Source: Methanomassiliicoccales archaeon (GTDB taxonomy: Archaea > Thermoplasmatota > Thermoplasmata > Methanomassiliicoccales > UBA472). Taken from it: a stretch of DNA of 64,000 bases. The stretch is taken from contig DASXVU010000012.1 of the NCBI GenBank assembly GCA_036504055.1, forward strand, positions 16,227 to 80,226, given 5' to 3'. A program made the position numbers and the translations under genes. Position 1 is the stretch's first letter. Every line of letters starts with the position of its first letter. Under the pieces are notes generated by a model. It was not told the origin of the DNA. It saw only the letters and a program-made list of their open reading frames with translations, and did no database searches. This document shows positions 44,282 to 54,087 of the stretch, in pieces.

Positions 44282-45124
44282 TCACTTTTTCCGGCTGCCT
44301 GATTTAAGCTCCTTTACGAAATCCCGGATTTCGTGAGGCTTGACCCCGTCGATCATCCTGGAAAGTATCGCCGAACCGACGATCACACCGTCCGCCCCCA
44401 TGGCGGTGATCTCTTCGACGTGTTCCTTCGTCGAGATGCCGAATCCCACCGCCAGCGGCAGGTCCCCTGCAGCCTCCTTGGCCCTTTCGATCAGGGTCGG
44501 CAGATTCTCGCTCAGTTCGCCTTTCGCCCCAGTCGTGCCCAGCCGGCTGACCAGGTAGAGATATCCGCTCGACCGTCCGGCGATATGCATCATTCTGTCC
44601 TCGGAAGTGGTCGGTGCTATCAGCTGGATCAGATGGATGCCCTCGTTCATGCAGAGCATCTCCAGGGTCAGTGATTCCTCCATGGGCAGGTCGGCCACGA
44701 TAAGCCCGTCCGCCCCCGCTTCCTTGGCCTGCCTGACGAACTCCTCCTCGCCCATCCGGAAGATGGGGTTGTAGTAGCCCATCAGCACGATCGGGACATC
44801 GCATTTTTCCCTTACCCGGGCGGTCAGTTCCAGGACCCTCTTCGGGGTCACTCCGGCCCTCAACGCCTCGTCGCTCGCCTTCTGGATGACCGCCCCGTCG
44901 GCCATGGGGTCACTGAACGGGACGCCGATCTCTATGACATCGGCACCGCCCTCGGAACATGCGAGTATGTAGCTCAGCGATGTCTCGAAGGAAGGAAATC
45001 CTCCGGTAAGGTACACGATCAATGCGCTCTCATCGCGCTCCTTGCAGTTACGGAACGCTTCCTCCACCCGGCCCGCCGTCCCCGACCGGTCGTCCGGTCT
45101 ATGGCAACGCTTTTGCACAGTCAT
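44282..45124 (-). CDS. trpA: Tryptophan synthase alpha chain
   Basis: About 280 residues, TIM barrel. Cleaves indole-glycerol phosphate. [17 protein letters not shown] contains the general TrpA opening with the catalytic Glu in [19 protein letters not shown] and the catalytic Asp in [25 protein letters not shown] closes the phosphate site. ATG 45124 overlaps the trpB stop (ATGA). Last gene of trpEGDCFBA. Confidence 0.95.
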   Translation of the reverse strand: MTVQKRCHRPDDRSGTAGRVEEAFRNCKERDESALIVYLTGGFPSFETSLSYILACSEGGADVIEIGVPFSDPMADGAVIQKASDEALRAGVTPKRVLELTARVREKCDVPIVLMGYYNPIFRMGEEEFVRQAKEAGADGLIVADLPMEESLTLEMLCMNEGIHLIQLIAPTTSEDRMMHIAGRSSGYLYLVSRLGTTGAKGELSENLPTLIERAKEAAGDLPLAVGFGISTKEHVEEITAMGADGVIVGSAILSRMIDGVKPHEIRDFVKELKSGSRKK

Positions 45125-46299
45125 TTGATCAATCCCATATTGAACACTGTCTCGAGGTCCTTGTCCCCCCGGCCGCTTACGGTGATGACCACGACCTGGT
45201 CGGCGTCCATCTCCTTGGCCCTCTGACAACCAGCATACACCGCATGTGCCGATTCGAGGGCAGGTATTATGCCTTCCAGCCGGGACAGTTCGACGAAAGC
45301 TTCGAGCGCCTGCTCATCGGTGATTCCTACGTACTCGGCGCGCTTAATATCTTTCAGGTAGGAGTGCTCCGGACCGACCCCGGGGTAGTCGAGACCGGCG
45401 GCGATGCTATGCGCCTCATGCACCATCCCGTCCTTGTCCTGGAGCAGATAGGACTTCGAGCCTTGGAACACGCCTACCGATCCGGCCGAGATCGAACAGG
45501 AGTGTTTCCCCGTCTCGATCCCGCATCCGGCCGCTTCGGCCCCCAGGAACTTCACGCCCCTGTTCTTGATGAACGGATGGAAGGTCCCGATGGCGTTGCT
45601 GCCGCCGCCCACGCAGGCCACGAGCAGGTCCGGGAGCTTCCCCTCCTGTGCCTTCAGTTGCCTCTTGATCTCCTTGCCTATGATGCTCTGGAAATCGCGC
45701 ACCATCATCGGATAGGGGTGCGGACCGGCCGCCGTCCCGAACATGTAGTAGGTCGTCTCGACCGACGCGGCCCAGTCCCGGAACGCCTCGCTTATGGCAT
45801 CCTTGAGCGTCCTGGAGCCGATCTGGACCTCGTTGACCTTGGCCCCCATCAGGCGCATGCGGAACACGTTCATCCGCTGACGCTTGACGTCATCCGCGCC
45901 CATGTAGATCTCCGCATCCATGCCCAGGACCGCCGCGGCCATGGCGGTTGCCGTGCCATGCTGCCCGGCACCGGTCTCGGCGATGATGCGTTCCTTGCCC
46001 ATGCGCTTCGCCAGGAGCGCCTGACCCATGACGTTGTTGAACTTGTGGGCGCCTCCGTGGGCAAGGTCCTCCCTCTTCAGGTAGATCTTGGCCCCGCCGT
46101 ACTTCTCCGTTAGGCGTCTGGCGAAATAGAGCGGCGTCTCCCTGCCGCCGTAGTTGACATTGTACCAGCTGAGCTCGTCCTGGAATGTTTTGTCGTTCTT
46201 GACCCTTTCATATGTGGCCTCGAGCTCTATCAGAGCCGGCATGAGTATCTCCGGGACGTACTGTCCGCCATACTCGCCGAACCTCGTTCTGTCAGACAT
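45121..46299 (-). CDS. trpB: Tryptophan synthase beta chain
   Basis: 392 residues, PLP enzyme joining indole and serine. [17 protein letters not shown] at the N-terminus; the PLP lysine in [27 protein letters not shown]; phosphate loop [13 protein letters not shown]. It is of the canonical TrpB1 type that pairs with TrpA, not TrpB2. The ATG at 46299 shares one base with the trpF stop; the longer open frame to 46638 is rejected. Confidence 0.96.
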   Translation of the reverse strand: MSDRTRFGEYGGQYVPEILMPALIELEATYERVKNDKTFQDELSWYNVNYGGRETPLYFARRLTEKYGGAKIYLKREDLAHGGAHKFNNVMGQALLAKRMGKERIIAETGAGQHGTATAMAAAVLGMDAEIYMGADDVKRQRMNVFRMRLMGAKVNEVQIGSRTLKDAISEAFRDWAASVETTYYMFGTAAGPHPYPMMVRDFQSIIGKEIKRQLKAQEGKLPDLLVACVGGGSNAIGTFHPFIKNRGVKFLGAEAAGCGIETGKHSCSISAGSVGVFQGSKSYLLQDKDGMVHEAHSIAAGLDYPGVGPEHSYLKDIKRAEYVGITDEQALEAFVELSRLEGIIPALESAHAVYAGCQRAKEMDADQVVVITVSGRGDKDLETVFNMGLIK

Positions 46300-46922
46300 C
46301 AGTGAACACTCCTTGCGTTTGAGATGAACATCTCGATCAGGTCTATGGACTTGCGGCCGCCGGTCTCCACTCCGGACGATACGTCCACGGCGAACGGATG
46401 CACCGCCATGATGGCATCGACGACGTTGCCTGGGTTCAGTCCCCCCGCCAACACCACTGGGAACGGGTCCACTGCCTCCACGATCTCGGCGCTTACGGTC
46501 CAATCGTGTTTGACCCCGTTCCCCCCGAACGAGGGGGAGGCAGTGTCGAGCACCAGCCCTGAGCATTTCCCGACCAGCTTCTGGGACCGCTCCAGTTCGT
46601 CCCCCCAGCCCACCGGTTGAAGCGCCCATACATCGCATGGGACCGCGTTGGCGATGGCCTCCACGTCATCCACCTCCATCACCGAGTGAAGCTGGAGCAC
46701 GTCCGGTTTCAGGACCCTGACGATCTGCTTCAGGACCTCTTCGCTCTGGCAGGTGGTGACGATGACCTTCTTGCACTTCGCCATCGACATCAGCTGCTCC
46801 GCTCTGGATATGGTGAGCTCCCTCCGGGAATTGGTCTCGACGATGAAGCCGACGTAATCCGCCTTGCGCGAAGAGATGATGTCCTCTTCCCTGAGCATTC
46901 CGCAGACCTTCACCTTGATCAT
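46299..46922 (-). CDS. trpF: Phosphoribosylanthranilate isomerase
   Basis: 207 residues, TIM barrel. The Amadori catalytic cysteine is in [12 protein letters not shown] near the N-terminus; the catalytic Asp region is [17 protein letters not shown]; the phosphate loop is [11 protein letters not shown] and [19 protein letters not shown] overlaps the trpC stop. Confidence 0.94.
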   Translation of the reverse strand: MIKVKVCGMLREEDIISSRKADYVGFIVETNSRRELTISRAEQLMSMAKCKKVIVTTCQSEEVLKQIVRVLKPDVLQLHSVMEVDDVEAIANAVPCDVWALQPVGWGDELERSQKLVGKCSGLVLDTASPSFGGNGVKHDWTVSAEIVEAVDPFPVVLAGGLNPGNVVDAIMAVHPFAVDVSSGVETGGRKSIDLIEMFISNARSVH

Positions 46923-47704
46923 CTTGGCACCACCAGGCCTCTGAGCCGGTTCTCCGGGTCCGCTGACGCCGCCAGCTCGGTCCCTATCAGGACCCCGGCC
47001 GCCCCGCTTTTACGGATCTCCTCGACCTGTTCCCGGGCGGAGATACCGGACATCACTATGATCGGTCTTGTCTTGTGTGCCAGGTTGTTCAGGAGCCTGA
47101 CCCCCTTGCCATCCTCGATGGCCATGGTCCTCAGGTCCCTTTGGTTTATCCCGACGACGTCTGCCGAACTCTTGAGGCATTGCAGCAGCTCGATCTCGTC
47201 CGCCGCCTCGAGCAGCACCTCCAGTCCCCGGTCATGGGCATGCCCGATGAGGGCATCCCTCTGTACCTTGACCATATGGGAGGAGAACAACCTCTGAATG
47301 AGAAGGATGGCGCTGGCACCGTGCCTGGCGGCCGCCTCGACCTGATTCCTGGAGATCACGAAATCCTTCATGATGACCGGGACGGGATGTGACGATGCCT
47401 CGTCCAGCAACCCAAGGCTGCCCTTGAAGAACTTCGGTTCCGTGAGGACCGAAAGGGCGGTGGCGCCGCCTCTGAGGTAATATGCGATAAGCTGTCCCGG
47501 GTCATGAAGGGCGATGTTGCCGTTGGAAGGTGAGGCCAGCTTCACCTCGGCGATGATCGGGAAGTGTTTAGAGCACTGGAGCGCCTTGGCCAGGGACCGG
47601 CGCACCGGACGTATGTACGGAGTGGCCGCCTCGATGTCGTAATAGTCGGACGCCACCAATAGCTCGGCGTTCCTTACCAGCCTTTCCAGTGTGTCTTCCG
47701 GCAT
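46919..47704 (-). CDS. trpC: Indole-3-glycerol phosphate synthase
   Basis: About 261 residues, TIM barrel. IIAEVKLASPSNGNIA contains the catalytic Lys, with the typical SPS motif; VIMKDFVISRNQVEAAARHGASAIL (split) contains the second catalytic lysine; VVGINQRDLRTM and VMSGISAREQVEEI are present. The ATG at 47704 shares a base with the trpD stop; a GTG three bases upstream is an alternative. Confidence 0.94.
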   Translation of the reverse strand: MPEDTLERLVRNAELLVASDYYDIEAATPYIRPVRRSLAKALQCSKHFPIIAEVKLASPSNGNIALHDPGQLIAYYLRGGATALSVLTEPKFFKGSLGLLDEASSHPVPVIMKDFVISRNQVEAAARHGASAILLIQRLFSSHMVKVQRDALIGHAHDRGLEVLLEAADEIELLQCLKSSADVVGINQRDLRTMAIEDGKGVRLLNNLAHKTRPIIVMSGISAREQVEEIRKSGAAGVLIGTELAASADPENRLRGLVVPR

Positions 47705-48708
47705 CACTGCTCAGCCCTGCTCATCTCTATGAACTCGGTCAGAATCCTCATGGCCTTCCCAGAATCGATGGACATGCTTGCCATATCGATTCCCTCCTCG
47801 ATATTCTTAACCCTGTCGCAGGCGAAGAGGGCACTTGCGCTGTTGAGCACCACCATGTCCCTTCTTGGTCCCGGTGAGCCGGAAAGCACACGGCGGGCCG
47901 CCTTGGCCGACAGGTCCGGCGTCAGTTCGGAGATCACTTCCGGCCTCGGGGGATCGAACCCTAGGGATTTTGGGGCGATCTCGATCTGCTCGGTCCTGCC
48001 GCGGTCGAGCAGCACCGCCTGGGTCGTACCAAGTGTCGACACCTCATCCATACCAGGGAACCCGTGGACCACGAGCGCACGCCGGATGCCCAGCTCGTTC
48101 ATTATGCCAGGCACGATGTGCAGCAGCTTTGGATCGTAAACTCCCATCAGCTGCATCCGGTCCGCCTCGACCGGGTTGATCAAAGGGCCGATGATGTTGA
48201 AGACCGTCTTGGACCGGAGCTCTTTCCTCACAGCGGCGACGTTCCTCATCGCCGGGTGGTAATGAGGGGCGAAGAGAAAGGTCATGCCTATCTCGTCCAG
48301 CATCTTTTCGGCCAGTTCCGGTCCGATGATCGGGTTCGCGCCAAGCGCGGTAAGCAGGTCAGCGCTTCCGCAGACCCCTGAGCTGGACCGGTTGCCGTGT
48401 TTGGCCACTGGCATTTCACATCCGGCAACGACGAAGGCGGAAATGGTGGAGACGTTAAATGTGCGGAAGGAGGCTCCCCCCGTACCGCAAAGGTCGGCCA
48501 CCGTTCGGTGCCTAGTATGCACCTTGACGGAGGCGGCCGCAAAGGCTTCCGCGAAAGCCCTGATCTGCTCGGGGGTCTCGCCCTTTACGGCCAACGCAGT
48601 GAGCGTGGTCAGCATCTCCTCGTGCGACGCCCTGCCGGAGACCATGTCCTCTGCCAGTTCTGATATGCTCGTTCGACGGATATCGGTTCTGGTCATTGAT
48701 TCGATCAT
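47704..48708 (-). CDS. trpD: Anthranilate phosphoribosyltransferase
   Basis: About 334 residues. VADLCGTGGASFRTFNVST is the PRPP-binding glycine loop; KHGNRSSSGVCGSADLLTAL and VFNIIGPLINPVEADRMQLM are conserved family segments; VVHGFPGMDEVST is the usual C-terminal block with G-for-G variation. ATG 48708 has GAGGTG about 5 nt upstream. Confidence 0.95.
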   Translation of the reverse strand: MIESMTRTDIRRTSISELAEDMVSGRASHEEMLTTLTALAVKGETPEQIRAFAEAFAAASVKVHTRHRTVADLCGTGGASFRTFNVSTISAFVVAGCEMPVAKHGNRSSSGVCGSADLLTALGANPIIGPELAEKMLDEIGMTFLFAPHYHPAMRNVAAVRKELRSKTVFNIIGPLINPVEADRMQLMGVYDPKLLHIVPGIMNELGIRRALVVHGFPGMDEVSTLGTTQAVLLDRGRTEQIEIAPKSLGFDPPRPEVISELTPDLSAKAARRVLSGSPGPRRDMVVLNSASALFACDRVKNIEEGIDMASMSIDSGKAMRILTEFIEMSRAEQ

Positions 48709-48710
48709 GC

Positions 48711-49292
48711 TCAGCACCTCGCACCGGCGATGAAGTTGGCCAACATGCTCTTTCCTTTGGGGGTAAGGATCGATTCCGGATGGAACTGGACCCCTTCGAT
48801 CGGATACCGGAGATGCCTGATGCCCATTATCGTGCCGTCCGCGGTGCGCGCGGTGACCTTAAGGTCCTCTGGCAGTTCCTGATCTACCACCAGGGAGTGG
48901 TACCGTCCCACCGTGAGCGTATCATCGAGCCCGGCGAACACCCCTTCACCGTCATGTTCGATGACCGATGTCTTGCCGTGCATGAGCTCCTCTGCCCTCG
49001 TCACCTTTCCACCATAGTAATGGGCGATGCCCTGGTGTCCCAGGCAGACCCCAAGCGTGGGAACCGATCGGCAGATGCCGGTCAGCGCCTCGGCGCAGAC
49101 CCCGAAATCACGTTTGACCCCCGGGTGTCCCGGTCCAGGCGAGATCATTATGGCGTCCGGGTCGAACCGGTCTATGCCTTCCATGTCGATGGCGTCGTTT
49201 CTGACCACGGTTACCTCCGGACCTAGCTCTCCCATGTGCTGCTTCAGATTGTAAACGAATGAATCGTAGTTATCAAGCAACAGGATCCTCAT
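48711..49292 (-). CDS. trpG: Anthranilate synthase glutaminase component
   Basis: 193 residues, class I glutamine amidotransferase. LLLDNYDSFVYNLKQHMGEL, ISPGPGHPG, the nucleophile cysteine in LGVCLGHQGIAHYYGG, and the His-Glu pair in VQFHPESI. Supplies ammonia to TrpE. ATGA overlap with trpE; followed 2 nt later by the trpD start. Confidence 0.96.
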   Translation of the reverse strand: MRILLLDNYDSFVYNLKQHMGELGPEVTVVRNDAIDMEGIDRFDPDAIMISPGPGHPGVKRDFGVCAEALTGICRSVPTLGVCLGHQGIAHYYGGKVTRAEELMHGKTSVIEHDGEGVFAGLDDTLTVGRYHSLVVDQELPEDLKVTARTADGTIMGIRHLRYPIEGVQFHPESILTPKGKSMLANFIAGARC

Positions 49293-50659
49293 GCTGTCGC
49301 CCTCCTATTGCATGCCTCGATGGCCTTCTTGACCGCGCTGAGCTTGTTCTCGGCCTCGACGAACTCCTTGCTCGGATCGGAATCTGCTACTATGCCGGCC
49401 CCTGCCTGGATATAGATATGATCGTCGGATATGAACGCGGAACGGATGGCGATCGCGGAATCCAGGTTGCCGTTCAAAGAGATGTATCCCACCGCCCCGG
49501 CATAGGGTCCCCGGGAGCTTGCCTCCAATTCCTGGATGATCTCCATGGCCCGGGGCTTCGGAGCTCCCGAGACCGTCCCGGCCGGAAAGACCGCGCAGAA
49601 CGCATCGAAGGAGGTCAGGCCCTGTTCCAGTGTCCCCTGCACCTTGGAAACGATGTGCTGGACATGGCTGAACTCCTCCACCTGCATGAACACTGGAACA
49701 TGCACCGAACCAATCTCGCAGACCTTGCCGACATCATTCCGGGCCAGGTCGACGAGCATGCAATGCTCCGCCTTTTCCTTCTCGTCCGACAGCATCTCCT
49801 CCCTGTAGGCGCGCTTTTCCCTCGGGGTCGTTCCCATCGGCCTGGTCCCCGCTATCGGGAAGGTGATGACCTCTCCCTTCCTGACCGTCACCAGCGTTTC
49901 CGGGCTGGATCCCAGTACGACCCGGCCATCGAAATCGAAATAGAACATGTAGGGGGAAGGATTCAGCTCCCTCAGGGCCCGGTAAAGGTCCAGGGAATTA
50001 CCTGAGCACATCGAGGAGAGGGAACGGGAGGCGACGATCTGGAACGCTTCGCCTGCAGCGATCCTGTCGCGACAGATAGAAACGATCTTCTCGTATCGCT
50101 CCTGGGGCATCGAAGGTACCAGCTCCCCGGTCCGGAACGGTTCGTCTCCGGCCTCTGGGATACCGGCGGCGAGAAGCAGCTTCAGTCGATCGGCCCCATC
50201 CACCGAGAAGTAGTAGGCCTGGAAGCTGGAATGATCGAAGATGATCCCTTCCTTGTACATGCCCAGTTCGAAGTCCGGGAAATTCGATCCTCCGATCATC
50301 CTGGTTGAAGGCTCTATGAACCTGGCGAAGTCGTATGAGAAATATCCGACCAATCCGCCCAGGAACGGGAATCGCTCGTCCTTTATCGGGTCCTTCGAGG
50401 AGAGGCAATTGAGGAATGCGATGGGCTCATCCCTGCTCGCTCCGCAATCCGGTCCACCTTCCACGTGTCCTTTGACGCAGCGGACCACGTACTCGGGCCT
50501 GAAGCCCATGAAGGAATAGGAAACGGTCCTCTCCGAACCGACCGCGCTTTCCAAGAGAAATGAGAATTCGGACACACCGGACAGACGGTCGTACAGCTCC
50601 GCCGGGGTGAGACCGAGGTCCAACTTTTCGATTTTGACTCTGCTGTCGCCGAGTGTCAT
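49289..50659 (-). CDS. trpE: Anthranilate synthase component I
   Basis: About 456 residues, chorismate-binding fold. The feedback-site region is FSFLLESAVGSERTVSYSFM (LLES motif); the catalytic core has PSPYMFYFDFDGRVVLGSSPE, IAGTRPMGTTPRE, LVDLARNDVGKV and FPAGTVSGAPKPRAMEII. First trp gene. The ATG at 50659 is chosen because the TATA box at 50683-50690 puts transcription start there, making it leaderless; the frame runs open to 50704. Confidence 0.94.
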   Translation of the reverse strand: MTLGDSRVKIEKLDLGLTPAELYDRLSGVSEFSFLLESAVGSERTVSYSFMGFRPEYVVRCVKGHVEGGPDCGASRDEPIAFLNCLSSKDPIKDERFPFLGGLVGYFSYDFARFIEPSTRMIGGSNFPDFELGMYKEGIIFDHSSFQAYYFSVDGADRLKLLLAAGIPEAGDEPFRTGELVPSMPQERYEKIVSICRDRIAAGEAFQIVASRSLSSMCSGNSLDLYRALRELNPSPYMFYFDFDGRVVLGSSPETLVTVRKGEVITFPIAGTRPMGTTPREKRAYREEMLSDEKEKAEHCMLVDLARNDVGKVCEIGSVHVPVFMQVEEFSHVQHIVSKVQGTLEQGLTSFDAFCAVFPAGTVSGAPKPRAMEIIQELEASSRGPYAGAVGYISLNGNLDSAIAIRSAFISDDHIYIQAGAGIVADSDPSKEFVEAENKLSAVKKAIEACNRRATA

Positions 50660-50668
50660 GATAATAGG

Positions 50669-50714
50669 GTACATCAATGAGCATATATAATCATTATTGT
50701 ACATTAGTGTTCAT
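50669..50714 (-). promoter_or_regulatory. trp promoter with TRP-box-like repeats
   Basis: The TATA element (TTATATATGC on the minus strand, 50681-50690) is flanked by two imperfect direct repeats 30 nt apart: GTACATCAATGAGCAT (50669-50684) and GTACATTAGTGTTCAT (50699-50714). The second includes TGTACA (50698-50703), the TRP-box core bound by the archaeal repressor TrpY; the first has GGTACA. Confidence 0.55.
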
Positions 50715-50788
50715 AGAATTCATGTGCCCTCATCAAGGGCGACCGATGAGTACATCCATCGGCACACCGGTCCGGAAGCGGTGAATGG

Positions 50789-51364
50789 ATGAAGGTCATT
50801 GCATTCAACGGCAGCCCAAGGACCAACGGGAACACCTACCAGGCACTCGCGGTCGTCCTTGACGAACTGGAAAAGAACGGCGTCTCGACCAAGATGGTCA
50901 ATCTGTGCGAACAGGAAATCCATGGATGCAAAGCCTGCGGCGCCTGCTTCAAGAACAAGGATAGACAGTGTGTACTGAAGGACGACCGGGTGAACGGGTA
51001 CGTGGAGACGATCGCAAAGTGCGACGGGATGCTGATCGGCTCTCCAGTTTATTTTGGCGGCCTGTCCTCTCAGACAAAGGCGTTCATCGACCGGGTCGGA
51101 TATATAAACCGGGCCAATGGCGACCTTTTCAAGCGCAAGGTGGGCGCGGCCGTGGCCATCAATCGAAGGGCAGGAGCTTTGGAGACCTTCAACCAGATCA
51201 ACAACTTCTTCCTCATTGCCCAGATGGTGGTTCCAGGCTCCAGTTACTGGAACATCGGTACGGCGCTCCGCCAGGGGGAGTTCGCGAACGATCTTGAAGG
51301 GGTCAACACCATGCGGAACCTTGGTCAGAATATGGCATGGCTGATGGACAAGATCAACAAGTGA
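50789..51364 (+). CDS. NADPH-dependent FMN reductase / iron-sulfur flavoprotein-like
   Basis: 191 residues, flavodoxin-like. FMN phosphate loop FNGSPRTNGNTYQAL at the N-terminus, LIGSPVYFGGLSSQTKAFIDR in the middle. The cysteine segment CKACGACFKNKDRQC (C-x2-C-x2-C-x8-C) resembles the cluster loop of methanogen iron-sulfur flavoprotein (Isf), although spacing differs slightly. These proteins reduce O2, H2O2 or quinones. GGTGA precedes the ATG. Stand-alone gene, divergent from trp. Confidence 0.82.
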   Translation: MKVIAFNGSPRTNGNTYQALAVVLDELEKNGVSTKMVNLCEQEIHGCKACGACFKNKDRQCVLKDDRVNGYVETIAKCDGMLIGSPVYFGGLSSQTKAFIDRVGYINRANGDLFKRKVGAAVAINRRAGALETFNQINNFFLIAQMVVPGSSYWNIGTALRQGEFANDLEGVNTMRNLGQNMAWLMDKINK

Positions 51365-51704
51365 TCCTCTAAAAACCAATGGTCTAAAGGCCCCTTACAA
51401 AACCCCATCTTGTTGGGTTTGAATGCCATAATTATCTGTTGTATCAAATCTCCAGAATATCATTTCGGGGGCATAAATTATATTAATATTTCATAAATGC
51501 CAGTATCCGATAAACACAAACTATCGTTCGGGAAAAGTTTAAACATTGAAATGCCACATCTATGCCTCGCAGATTCGGTCGGAGTCGGGATTGGGACAAA
51601 GGGTAGGACAGGCGTCTAAAATTTCTGATTATCGCCGCATCGTCGTATAGTGTTCGTTCGCAAACGGGTTGGGGGAAGCGAGTTTGTCAGACGGAAGTCA
51701 CAGT
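51365..51704. other. Long AT-rich intergenic region
   Basis: About 340 bases. AAACCC (51402-51407) and GGGTTT (51416-51421) form a small hairpin after the flavoprotein gene, possibly a terminator. AT-rich runs around 51470-51500 and a TATA-like cgtatagtg near 51644 could drive the repeat protein. No RNA family recognised. Confidence 0.4.
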
Positions 51705-53957
51705 GTGAAAAGGGTAATTGTATTAATCGCAGTAGGTCTGCTAGCCCTGCTTGTTCTGTGCACTTCGAATGCAAACGCCTCCCCGCCGAGCGCCACAAAT
51801 CCCGAAGTTGACCATAACGGTGTATCGGCCCAGTGGTCCGGTTCCTTTCATATTAGAGACATATCACTGACGGCCGATCCCTATCAGGAGATCCATCAAG
51901 GAAATCCTCTCGACATGATCGATGGGTCGGGGATCGAGGTGTCGATGGAAGGCGCCGGATCCGCAAATGTGACCGTACGGCCATACATTTCTGATCCGGT
52001 CAGCCAGACGCCATTCATCCCGGGAGGGTCGTTTGTCGACCTTAGGCTCGGCACGAGCCATCAAGTGGACATGATCACACTGCGGTTCTACTTTGATCCC
52101 CAGGACCTACCCTCCGATGTGGTTGCAGAGGGCCTTCACCTTCACTGGTGGAACGGGGACAATTGGTCAAGCTGTTCGAATTCGGGAGTGGACACGGTCG
52201 CCAATTTCGTTTGGGTGAAAATAGGTGCTGGCACGCGGCCATCCTTGAGCGAGCTGAACGGAACCGTGTTCGGGACTGGAACGGCTTGCATCGCGCTGAC
52301 CCCGGATACAGGCGTGAAGGGGACATATTCCCTCATCACCGGCTCAGGATTGTCCATAAACAGCAGTCTGCAGGCATTCCTCGGTGGCGTCCATGTAGGC
52401 GATGGTACCACTGACGGTCTGGGTAACATCAGGCCATTCGGAGTGGTGATCCCTCAGGTGCTGGCAGGGACTTACAACCTGACCGTCGTGGATGGGGGCG
52501 GTATCTCCGTGACCAACATCTTCACCGTTCTAGACGACACACCGATCGTCGTTACCATCGACGTCGGATCGATACATTTTCCCAGCGAGGTCGTCTCATG
52601 GTACGCTACCACCACCATCAATGGACACCTGATCGATGTCGATACCTTGAACGCTACGCTGTATGCGCCGGATGGGTCAACGGTCAACCTGTCCTCGAGC
52701 TCGGCCCATATGTCCACCGGGGTGTACATGATCTCGACAACCATTCCATTGAATGCTGTACAGGGCGATCACGCGTTGGTTCTGACTGTGAGCAGTTCGG
52801 GAACCCATATAGGGGCGTCGGTCGCCGTGTTCTCGATCAGTCCGACCCTTTCAGGCTATGAGGCAACACTAAGCGAGATCAGGAACAACACCGCCACGGT
52901 CATTACCACGGTCGGTTCGATCCGTTTAGAACTGAGCAACGTCAACGCCACCATCTCGTCGATCCAGGGAAAGGCGGTCGAGATCCATACAGAGTTGGGA
53001 GGCATCCACGCCACCGTTGACCAGATCAATGCCTCGGTCGTATCCATCAACGGTAGTGTGGTTCGTATAAGGACCGACATTGGATATGTAAACTGCGCCG
53101 TCAAGGACATCCATGCTCACACTGTTTTGATCCAAGGGAGGTTAGCGACCGTTCAGACGGACCTCGGCTATGTCAATGTCACGGCAAACGATGTCCATGC
53201 CAGGGTTGTCAAGGTCCAGGAAAGGATGGTGACTATAGAGACCGACCTGGGCTCGGTCAATGCCACCCTGAACGACCTCCACGCTCAGATATTGACGGTC
53301 ACGGGAGGTATGGCCGCAGTCCAGACCGACCTCGGCTCCATGAACGTAACATTGAACGAATTACACGCTCAGGTAATCACGATCCTGGGAACAACCGCTT
53401 CCTTAATGACCGATGTAGGGTTTGTCAACACCTCGGTCGACGATATCCGGTCCAGCGTGATCGGTGTCGTGGACGGCCTGATCCAGATCAACACCACCCT
53501 TGGAATCGTCCAGATCGATATGGCCAACGTAAATACAAAGATCGATAACCTCAATGGCACGGTGGTCACGATCCGGACGGACATCGGCCAGGCTCAGATC
53601 GATCTCACAAAATTGAATGCCGGGCTCGAAGCTCTGAACGGTACCGTGGCAACCATCCACACCAGTCTTGGTCAGATCAACGCCTCGATCTCGGACATCC
53701 GATTGAGGGCTATCTCATTGGAAGGGGATTCGGTCATATTGATGTCCACTCTAGGGACCATCCAGGGAAACATCACCGAGATCATTGGTACCGTGGCCAC
53801 CGTGAACACCGATCTGGGCAAGGCGCTGGTGGAAATCGGGGCCCTGCAGGACAAGTCCAACGGAATCGACTCAAGCACGCTCATCGCGGCCGGTATCTTT
53901 ACCGTGATGGCGATCATCATCCTGATGGTCGTGATTGTGAGGACGAAGAAGAAGTGA
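51705..53957 (+). CDS. Large secreted, membrane-anchored surface protein with 28-residue repeats
   Basis: About 750 residues. Signal peptide VIVLIAVGLLALLVLCTSNANA, then beta-rich domains to about residue 395 (PEF/PGF-type, with EVVSWYATTTINGHL resembling an Ig-like segment). From 52905 to about 53830 come eleven tandem units of 28 residues (the last one 21) on the pattern TDLGxVNxTxxDxHAxVxxIxG. A C-terminal helix (IFTVMAIIILMVVIV) ends in RTKKK. The repeats should form an extended coiled-coil-like stalk. The GTG at 51705 gives a clean signal peptide; TTG 51669 is an alternative. Confidence 0.72.
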   Translation: MKRVIVLIAVGLLALLVLCTSNANASPPSATNPEVDHNGVSAQWSGSFHIRDISLTADPYQEIHQGNPLDMIDGSGIEVSMEGAGSANVTVRPYISDPVSQTPFIPGGSFVDLRLGTSHQVDMITLRFYFDPQDLPSDVVAEGLHLHWWNGDNWSSCSNSGVDTVANFVWVKIGAGTRPSLSELNGTVFGTGTACIALTPDTGVKGTYSLITGSGLSINSSLQAFLGGVHVGDGTTDGLGNIRPFGVVIPQVLAGTYNLTVVDGGGISVTNIFTVLDDTPIVVTIDVGSIHFPSEVVSWYATTTINGHLIDVDTLNATLYAPDGSTVNLSSSSAHMSTGVYMISTTIPLNAVQGDHALVLTVSSSGTHIGASVAVFSISPTLSGYEATLSEIRNNTATVITTVGSIRLELSNVNATISSIQGKAVEIHTELGGIHATVDQINASVVSINGSVVRIRTDIGYVNCAVKDIHAHTVLIQGRLATVQTDLGYVNVTANDVHARVVKVQERMVTIETDLGSVNATLNDLHAQILTVTGGMAAVQTDLGSMNVTLNELHAQVITILGTTASLMTDVGFVNTSVDDIRSSVIGVVDGLIQINTTLGIVQIDMANVNTKIDNLNGTVVTIRTDIGQAQIDLTKLNAGLEALNGTVATIHTSLGQINASISDIRLRAISLEGDSVILMSTLGTIQGNITEIIGTVATVNTDLGKALVEIGALQDKSNGIDSSTLIAAGIFTVMAIIILMVVIVRTKKK
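52905..53830 (+). repeat. Eleven tandem 84-bp repeats inside the surface-protein gene
   Basis: The protein motif T-x-[LIV]-G recurs every 28 residues (84 bp) from 52905, with the last spacing 21 residues. Units are diverged at DNA level, so this is an old protein repeat rather than a recent expansion. Confidence 0.75.
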
Positions 53958-54087
53958 ACACGTCTCTCTCGACTTTCCTGTCCTCAATGAAGACAGAATG
54001 CATAAGAGAAATGAATAGAAAATAAAAAATCAACCGGAGACGCTCCATCGCATCTCTTCGGTAGTTTCATGCTCCGTTTGACCACGC

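Noticed and set aside
45022..46113. 363-codon plus-strand open frame opposite trpA/trpB
   Set aside because: It is the reverse of strongly conserved trpB/trpA codons; its composition (His/Arg/Pro/Leu rich) is that of a shadow frame in GC-rich DNA and it has no ribosome-binding site.
50660..50788. trp leader peptide or attenuator
   Set aside because: The TATA box sits about 25 nt before the trpE ATG, leaving no leader to hold an attenuator.
52905..53830. CRISPR-like or satellite DNA repeats
   Set aside because: The 84-bp period is in frame, diverged in sequence and has no spacers; it is protein repeat coding.
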